From Nocardioides psychrotolerans (GTDB lineage Bacteria; Actinomycetota; Actinomycetes; Propionibacteriales; Nocardioidaceae), in NCBI RefSeq assembly GCF_900113685.1, contig NZ_FOQG01000005.1, positions 186,001 to 250,000 on the forward strand: DNA of 64,000 nucleotides, read 5' to 3'. The translations under genes were made by a program, and so were the position numbers. The notes under the pieces are model-generated. The model was not told the origin of the DNA. It ran no database searches and saw only the letters and a list, made by a program, of their open reading frames with translations. This document shows positions 58,626 to 64,000 of this stretch, piece after piece; positions within the stretch are counted from its first letter, which is position 1, and every line of letters begins with the position of its first letter.

Positions 58626-59551
58626 GCGCGACTGCCACGGCACCCGACCGCCTTCGTGCGGGCGGCAAGCCACCACGAAGGGCCGAGGGTGGGGCGCTGA
58701 GCCGGCCGCGCGGCACGATCGCGACCGTGATCATGGCGGTGCTGGCGCTGGTGTGGCTCTTCCCGCTGATCTGGGCCGTGCTCAACTCGTTCCGCAGCTA
58801 CGCCTACACGCAGCAGAACGGCTACCTCTCGTTCGGTGGCTGGACCCTCGACAACTACCGCACGGTCTGGCAGGACTCCGGCCTCGGCAAGTACTTCCTC
58901 AACTCCTTGATCATCACGGTTCCGGCCGTCATCCTGACGCTGTTCTTGTCGTCGTTGGTCGCCTTCGTGCTCGCCCGGTTCAGCTACCGGTTCAATCTGA
59001 CCTTGTTGGCGGTCTTCCTGGCAGCCAACCTGATGCCGCCCCAGGCCCTGCTGATCCCGGTCTACCGGATGTTCCGCTCGATCCCGCTGCCCTTGTTCAT
59101 GAGCGAGTCCGGAACCGTGCTGGGCAGCTACTGGGGACTGATCGCGATCAATGTCGCCTTCCAGATGGGGTTCTGCACGTTCGTGCTCAGCAACTACATG
59201 AAGACGTTGCCGCACGAGATCTACGAGCAGGCCCAGCTCGACGGAGCCAGCGTGTGGCGGCAGTACTGGCAGCTGACCATGCCCCTGGTTCGTCCCGCCC
59301 TCGCGGCGCTGGGGACCCTCGAGGTCACCTGGATCTACAACGAGTTCTTCTGGGCCACCGTCCTGCTCGGCGGTCAGGGCGACAAGTTCCCGATCACCAG
59401 CGCGCTCAACAACCTGCGCGGGCAGTTCTTCGTCGACTACAACCTGCTCTCGGCAGGGTCGGTCCTGGTGGCGCTCCCGGTGCTCGTCGTGTTCTTCGTC
59501 CTCCAGAAACAGTTCGTGGCCGGTCTGACCCTCGGCTCCACCAAGGGCTAG
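58622..59551 (+). CDS. Sugar ABC transporter permease (MalG/UgpE type)
   Basis: 309 residues, six membrane segments, EAA loop YEQAQLDGASVWRQYWQLTMPLVRPAL, C-terminus ending KQFVAGLTLGSTKG, typical of MalG proteins. ATG overlaps the first permease. No ATPase gene is nearby; as with many actinobacterial sugar systems, a shared MsiK-like ATPase elsewhere is probably used. Confidence 0.9.
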   Translation: MSATATAPDRLRAGGKPPRRAEGGALSRPRGTIATVIMAVLALVWLFPLIWAVLNSFRSYAYTQQNGYLSFGGWTLDNYRTVWQDSGLGKYFLNSLIITVPAVILTLFLSSLVAFVLARFSYRFNLTLLAVFLAANLMPPQALLIPVYRMFRSIPLPLFMSESGTVLGSYWGLIAINVAFQMGFCTFVLSNYMKTLPHEIYEQAQLDGASVWRQYWQLTMPLVRPALAALGTLEVTWIYNEFFWATVLLGGQGDKFPITSALNNLRGQFFVDYNLLSAGSVLVALPVLVVFFVLQKQFVAGLTLGSTKG

Positions 59552-59563
59552 CAACGAGGACCC

Positions 59564-61717
59564 GTGAACAACACATCTGTCCACCTGACCCGGGCGGGCG
59601 TCAGCCTGGTGCTCTCGCCCACCCCGTCGGGAGAGCCGTCGCTGCTCCACTGGGGAGCTGCTCTCGACGCCCTCTCGGACGCAGATCTCGAGGCTCTCGC
59701 GAGGCTGCACCGGCCGGGGGTGCCGCACTCCGCGGTCGACCTCCCGCGACAGGCGGGGTTGCTGGCGCAGTCGGCGTCCGGCTTCACCGGTCTGCCGGCG
59801 CTCGAGGGCTTCCGCCCCGACGCCACCGCAGGCGCGGTAGCGCCGCACTTCACCGACTGGGCATGGGAGCTGGAGGAGGGGCCACCGGCTGACGCGATGA
59901 TCCGGCTGATGGCCGCCGACGACGAGGCGGGTTGGGCCGTGGTGGTGCGGTTGGGGCTCACGCGCGAAGGCCTGGTCACCATCGGCACCCGGGTCACCAA
60001 CGTCGGGGTGGGCGAGCTCGTGCTGACAGCCGTGCGGTGCGCGCTGCCTGTCGGGACGCGGGCAACCGAGCTCCTCGACCTCACCGGCCGTTGGTGCCGC
60101 GAGCGCAGCCCCCAGCGTCGACCGTGGCTGATCGGCACCCATCTGCGCGAGGGGAGACACGGTCGCACCGGCCACGACGCGACCCTCCTGCTCGCGGCGG
60201 GTCAGCCCGGTTTCGGTTTCCGCCACGGCGACGTCTGGGCAACGCACGTGGCGTGGAGCGGCGACCATGCGGCGTACGCCGAACGGACCCCCGAGGGGGA
60301 ATGTCGCCTGGGTGGCGGCGAGCTGCTGGGGCCGGGGGAGATCCGCCTGGGAGAGGGGGAGTGCTACGAGAGCCCCCTCCTGGTCGGCTCCTTCTCCAGC
60401 GTGGGGCTCGACACCGTCGGCGAGCGTTACGTCGCTTGGGTGCGGCGCCAGCACGGCGACCGTCCGCCCCGACCGGTGCTGGTCAACACCTGGGAGGCGG
60501 TCTACTTCGACCACGACCTGGTCCGGCTGACGAGTCTTGCCGATGCCGCGGCGGCAGTGGGGGCGGAACGGTTCGTCCTCGATGACGGTTGGTTCCGTGG
60601 CCGCAGGCACGACCGCGCCGGTCTGGGCGACTGGACCGTCGACCCGGAGGTGTGGCCCCAGGGGCTGCACCCGCTCATCGACCACGTCCGCTCCGCCGGC
60701 ATGGACTTCGGGCTCTGGGTCGAGCCCGAGATGGTCAACGAGGACTCCGACCTGGCCCGCGAGCACCCCGACTGGGTGTTGCGTGGACGCGCCGGGCTGC
60801 CGGTTGGCTGGCGCCACCAGCAGGTGCTCGACCTCCAGGTGCCGGAGGCCTACGCCCACGTGCGCGACGCCCTGCTCGCACTCCTCGATGAGTACGACAT
60901 CGCGTTCCTCAAGTGGGACCACAACCGCGATCTCATCGACGCGGGCCACGCCGCTCGGCCCGCCGTGCACGGTCAGACGCTCGCCTTCTACCGGCTTCTG
61001 GACGGGCTGCGCGCCGCACACCCCGGCCTCGAGATCGAGTCCTGTGCGAGCGGCGGAGGACGCATCGACCTGGGGGTCCTTGCCCGGACCGACCGGGTCT
61101 GGCCCAGTGACACGATCGACGCCGTGGAGCGCCAGCGCATCCAGCGCTGGACCGGGTTGCTCGTGCCGCCGGAGATGCTCGGGACCCACGTCGGGGGCCT
61201 GGTCGCCCACACGACGGGTCGCACCCTTGGTCTCGGCTTCCGGGCTGCCACGGCTCTGCTGGGGCACTTCGGCATCGAGTGGGACCTGACGATGGCGAGC
61301 GACGCGGAGCGGGCGGAGATGGCGGCCTGGGTGGCACTGCACAAGCGGATCCGGCCGCTGGTGGCGTCCGGTCGGGTCGTACGGGGCGAGGCACCTGATC
61401 CTGCTGTGGTCGTCTCGGGAGTCGTGGCTCCTGACGGCGGCGAGGGCTGGTACGTCGTGGCCACCGTGGCGACCGTCGTGACCCAGAGCCTGGCGCCGGT
61501 CGTGCTTCCCGGCCTGGACCCGACGCGCCGGTATCGCATCAGCTGCGAGACACCGGGCGGACAGCGCCACACCGCAGATCTCGGTGAGTCCTGGGTCGAC
61601 GGGGACCCTGTCGAGGTCGGTGGTTCGGTGCTCGGAACGGTCGGCGTGCGGCTGCCCGTGATGGCGCCCGAGGAGGCCTGCGTGATCCGGGCGGTGGCGC
61701 TCACGCCTGAAGGGTGA
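59564..61717 (+). CDS. GH36 alpha-galactosidase
   Basis: 717 residues. Beta-sandwich N-terminal domain, then the TIM barrel with VLVNTWEAVYFDHD, LDDGWFRGRRHDRAGLGDW, nucleophile Asp in FLKWDHNRD and acid/base Asp in WPSDTIDAVERQRIQ, CASGGGRIDLG, and a C-terminal beta domain. GTG start 12 nt after the permease stop. Hydrolyses melibiose/raffinose-type sugars in the cytoplasm after import. Size and motifs fit bacterial GH36. Confidence 0.92.
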   Translation: MNNTSVHLTRAGVSLVLSPTPSGEPSLLHWGAALDALSDADLEALARLHRPGVPHSAVDLPRQAGLLAQSASGFTGLPALEGFRPDATAGAVAPHFTDWAWELEEGPPADAMIRLMAADDEAGWAVVVRLGLTREGLVTIGTRVTNVGVGELVLTAVRCALPVGTRATELLDLTGRWCRERSPQRRPWLIGTHLREGRHGRTGHDATLLLAAGQPGFGFRHGDVWATHVAWSGDHAAYAERTPEGECRLGGGELLGPGEIRLGEGECYESPLLVGSFSSVGLDTVGERYVAWVRRQHGDRPPRPVLVNTWEAVYFDHDLVRLTSLADAAAAVGAERFVLDDGWFRGRRHDRAGLGDWTVDPEVWPQGLHPLIDHVRSAGMDFGLWVEPEMVNEDSDLAREHPDWVLRGRAGLPVGWRHQQVLDLQVPEAYAHVRDALLALLDEYDIAFLKWDHNRDLIDAGHAARPAVHGQTLAFYRLLDGLRAAHPGLEIESCASGGGRIDLGVLARTDRVWPSDTIDAVERQRIQRWTGLLVPPEMLGTHVGGLVAHTTGRTLGLGFRAATALLGHFGIEWDLTMASDAERAEMAAWVALHKRIRPLVASGRVVRGEAPDPAVVVSGVVAPDGGEGWYVVATVATVVTQSLAPVVLPGLDPTRRYRISCETPGGQRHTADLGESWVDGDPVEVGGSVLGTVGVRLPVMAPEEACVIRAVALTPEG

Positions 61718-61780
61718 ACAGACCTGCGCTCGCGAGCCGGGATGCTTCACCCTGGACACGTCTAGTCTCGGCTTTGGGTC

Positions 61781-61816
61781 GTGGACATCTCTCGGCCCGA
61801 CCGGGGGAGGGGGAGC
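61781..61816. repeat. G-rich 36-bp motif, relative of 53082-53116
   Basis: gtggacatctctcggcccga then ccgggggagggggagc, close to a 35-bp stretch at 53082-53116 (about 80 percent identical). It lies in the convergent gap between GH36 and msrB. Both copies may be a dispersed intergenic repeat or chance G-rich similarity. Confidence 0.3.
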
Positions 61817-61823
61817 GCAACCC

Positions 61824-62273
61824 CTAGGCGGGGGGCGCTTCGGCTGGGTCAGTCAGAGCCTTGTCGAACGTGAGCGCGGCGCCGTTGATGCACCAGCGCT
61901 GGCCGGTGGACGAAGGGCCGTCGCCGAAGACGTGACCCAGGTGGCCCCCGCAGTTGGTGCAGGTTGCCTCGCGGCGCGGAAACAGCAGCTTGAAGTCGGT
62001 GCGGATGAGCGCAGCATCGCGAGTAACGGCGTCCGAGAAGCTGGGCCAACCCGTCCCGGAGTCGAACTGATCGGTTGAAAGGAACAACTCGGCAGCGCAG
62101 CCCGCGCACCGGTAGATGCCGTCTGAATCGGACGGATGCACGTATGGGCTGCTCCCAGGAGCTTCTGTGCCCGACCGGCGGAGCACGCGGTAGGTCTCGG
62201 GGCCCAGGCGTGCCCGCCATTCGGCGTCCGTGCGCACCACCTGCGGATCGGGTCGGGCGCGCCGCTTGAACAT
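61824..62273 (-). CDS. msrB: Peptide methionine (R)-S-oxide reductase MsrB
   Basis: 149 residues. Repairs methionine-R-sulfoxide. Zinc ligands Cys56, Cys59, Cys105 and Cys108 (YRCAGC, CTNCGGHLGHVF), catalytic Cys128 in RWCINGAAL, and GTGWPSF. The Trp of RWCIN replaces the more usual Tyr. Stand-alone, converges with GH36. Confidence 0.93.
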   Translation of the reverse strand: MFKRRARPDPQVVRTDAEWRARLGPETYRVLRRSGTEAPGSSPYVHPSDSDGIYRCAGCAAELFLSTDQFDSGTGWPSFSDAVTRDAALIRTDFKLLFPRREATCTNCGGHLGHVFGDGPSSTGQRWCINGAALTFDKALTDPAEAPPA

Positions 62274-62343
62274 GGGACCAGCCTAGTTGCCGAGTCCTGA
62301 CCTCCTGCTCACGACGTGGGCAGGTCGAGGTGGTCCTGGGGAA

Positions 62344-64000
62344 TCAGGCGCCATCCTCGCTCAGGGTCGCGGGTGGCAGCCAGTCGGCCCCGAGGAGCAG
62401 GGCGAGGTCGGTGAGGCCGGTGGTGTCGCTTCCCACCGTGTCGGAGGCGGCGGCGATGCGCTCCACCATGACCCTGCCGACCTGTTCCTCGACGGTGCCC
62501 TCGGCGTAGGCGATGTGCCACGGTGAGACCTGGTGGTCGCGGTGGGTGCGGCCGGTCACCTGCCGCGCGGCGATGCCCGAGAAGCGGGCCTGATGGAAGA
62601 CGCCGACCCGCGGTGCGGAGCTCGCCCGGCGGCCCTCGGTGAGGGTCTCGCCGGCGTGTAGGCTGATCGAGGCGACCGTGGTGAAGACGCAGACCTTCGC
62701 CTGCCCGGTCTGGAACCGGAGCCTCTCGGCCTCGGGGTCGAACCGGCCGCGGCCGTAGATGGTGGCCACGTCGATGCCTGAGTCACGCAGCCGATCGGCG
62801 ATGGGGTCGGCGGCGGTCGCGACGAACTCGACCGAGCACGCCACCTGTCGCTCCGCCTCGACCTGCTGGGCGATCCAGGCGACCGTCGAGTCGACGCGGA
62901 TCAGGCCGGCCTTCTGCCGGAAACGCAGCAGCGCGGCACGGCCCTTCGCGATGCTGCGGCCGCGTCGGGCAAGGTCCATCTCTCGGCAGAACTCTCCCCA
63001 GTCGGCAACGTATGCCGTGCGCTCTGCCGGCGTGAGCGCGACCGGCATGCCGGAGATCGGCACCGGCCCCCACGCCGCAGCGCGGTGCAGCATGGCCGGG
63101 GGCCGCTCCTCGTCGAGCCAGCCGCGGACCAGCTTGAGGTCCGCGGCGCGCCGGGCCGGATCGTCGGTCCACGTCGCGCCGTAGCGTCCCCGCTCCACTC
63201 CCACGCCGTGGCGCTCGAGCGCGCTGGCGAACGCGGCCGCGGGCTTCGTTGCCGAGGTCCACTCCTGCATCGGCTCGCCGAGCACCTGCGCATAGGCCGG
63301 CGCGAGGTAGGGCAGCTCGAGCGGCGTGTGTCCGGGCGTCGCGGTCGTCGCGATGACGAACGGCGCCTTGTCGTGTGGTCGCCCGTGTCCTGAGATCCGT
63401 GCCCAGAGCTTCCATCGTCTCGTCGTCGTACGTCGCAGTGCGTGGGCCTCGTCGGCGATGATCACGTCCCACGTGTGGTCCTTGACCTTCTCCAGCCGGT
63501 CCCAGGTGATCACGACCCATTCGAGACCGCCGTCGCCCAGGCCTGAGATGGTGCGGCACCAGTGGCCGATCGTGATCGCGGCGGGCCGGTCGGCGATGAC
63601 GAGCACCCGCCGGGCGCCGCGGAGGTCGCCCACCGCCGTGGCTCCGAGGACCGCGGAGATGGTCTTGCCCACGCCGGGCTCGTCGGCCAGCAGGAACTGC
63701 CGTCCGCCCGACGCGGCGCGCGCCGCGATCGCATCAGCAGCTTCGAACTGGATCCTGCGGGGCTCGAGCACCGCTGTCGGCTCGGGGCTGGGCGTCGGGT
63801 GGTCGGGGTTGAGGGTGTTCTCGATGAACCGCCCGAGCGTGTGCGGACCTGGAGCGTAGGGCGCGAGGTGCGCGGGCAGAGCGCGCCCGACGTGCAGGTG
63901 GGTCTTGAGCTCCGGGTGCCAGGTGGCGCCGTCGACCTGTGTCGCGTAGGGCACGTCGAGCACCCACAGCCGTTCACCCGGCCCAGGGGTCGGTAACGGC
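62344..64000 (-). CDS. DEAD/DEAH-box (SNF2-like) helicase, N-terminus beyond window
   Basis: At least 552 residues. Walker A in LLADEPGVGKTISAVLG, DEAH box IIADEAHALRR, SAT-equivalent ATTATPGHTP, and the C-terminal helicase half with IYGRGRF and VTGRTHRDHQVSPWHIAYAEGTVEEQVGRVM (arginine-finger motif). GTG 63963 is often taken as the start, but the frame stays open and coding-like (GERLWVLDVPYATQVD) to the window edge, so the gene probably begins outside. Relatives occur in phages and integrative elements, acting as DNA translocases or replication helicases. No other phage gene is visible here. Confidence 0.85.
   Translation of the reverse strand, partial: PLPTPGPGERLWVLDVPYATQVDGATWHPELKTHLHVGRALPAHLAPYAPGPHTLGRFIENTLNPDHPTPSPEPTAVLEPRRIQFEAADAIAARAASGGRQFLLADEPGVGKTISAVLGATAVGDLRGARRVLVIADRPAAITIGHWCRTISGLGDGGLEWVVITWDRLEKVKDHTWDVIIADEAHALRRTTTRRWKLWARISGHGRPHDKAPFVIATTATPGHTPLELPYLAPAYAQVLGEPMQEWTSATKPAAAFASALERHGVGVERGRYGATWTDDPARRAADLKLVRGWLDEERPPAMLHRAAAWGPVPISGMPVALTPAERTAYVADWGEFCREMDLARRGRSIAKGRAALLRFRQKAGLIRVDSTVAWIAQQVEAERQVACSVEFVATAADPIADRLRDSGIDVATIYGRGRFDPEAERLRFQTGQAKVCVFTTVASISLHAGETLTEGRRASSAPRVGVFHQARFSGIAARQVTGRTHRDHQVSPWHIAYAEGTVEEQVGRVMVERIAAASDTVGSDTTGLTDLALLLGADWLPPATLSEDGA

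Noticed and set aside
58589..61759. A 1056-codon open frame on the reverse strand
   Set aside because: It is wholly antisense to the second permease and GH36, has repetitive acidic/basic composition without any domain, and arises from the GC-rich code.
62344..64000. Prophage or integrative element at the right end
   Set aside because: Only the helicase suggests it; no integrase, structural gene or attachment site is seen within the window.

Overview
The window is very GC-rich DNA with strong G/C preference at third codon positions, many GTG/TTG starts and start/stop overlaps (ATGA, GTGA). Together with a KstR-type regulator, an mce operon and actinobacterial steroid genes, this points to a high-GC actinobacterium, most likely a Nocardioides-like member of the Propionibacteriales. 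That assignment is inference from gene content and style. No rRNA, tRNA, CRISPR array, integrase or transposase was seen.

Layout. 1-3352: signalling and envelope genes (a GT2 synthase running off the left edge, a GAF-SpoIIE phosphatase and an OmpR-type response regulator). 3742-17405: an mce4-type steroid importer (two YrbE permeases, six Mce proteins, two Mce-associated proteins), followed by a ferredoxin reductase, a 3Fe-4S ferredoxin, Hsd4A, a second SDR and a PPOX-fold protein. 17897-18499: the repressor KstR. 18727-22520: an island of unknown function (GT4 glycosyltransferase, methyltransferase, prenyltransferase-like alpha/alpha barrel protein, second methyltransferase). 22575-24731: FadE34/ChsE3. 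24905-29647: a DUF559-like protein, a LipC-like esterase, a wax-ester/DGAT acyltransferase and an alpha/beta hydrolase. 29734-34421: the igr operon (side-chain degradation), with FadE28 and FadE29 fused and ChsH2 split in two. 34435-46340: housekeeping genes (MOSC, HrpB, dienelactone hydrolase, photolyase-like, alcohol dehydrogenase, YceH-methyltransferase fusion, SGNH hydrolase, DedA, PurT, nucleotidyltransferase). 46345-51826: ChsH3/Hsd4B, KstD, HsaE, HsaG and HsaF. 51967-53309: a methyltransferase and a decayed SGNH hydrolase. 53349-61717: a galactoside locus (DeoR regulator, GH42, ABC binding protein, two permeases, GH36). 61824-64000: MsrB and a helicase running off the right edge.

How it works together. 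Seven palindromes fitting the KstR consensus TnnAACnnGTTnnA (some with the first base changed) lie in front of the steroid genes, mostly between divergent pairs. They link import (mce4), side-chain beta-oxidation (FadE34, FadE28-29, ChsH1/H2, Ltp2, Hsd4A, ChsH3), ring opening (KstD) and the last ring-degradation steps (HsaE-G-F) under one repressor. The same boxes flank the glycosyltransferase/methyltransferase island and the lipase/wax-ester synthase pair, so these may belong to steroid or lipid physiology. KshA, HsaA-D and Cyp125 are not in the window.
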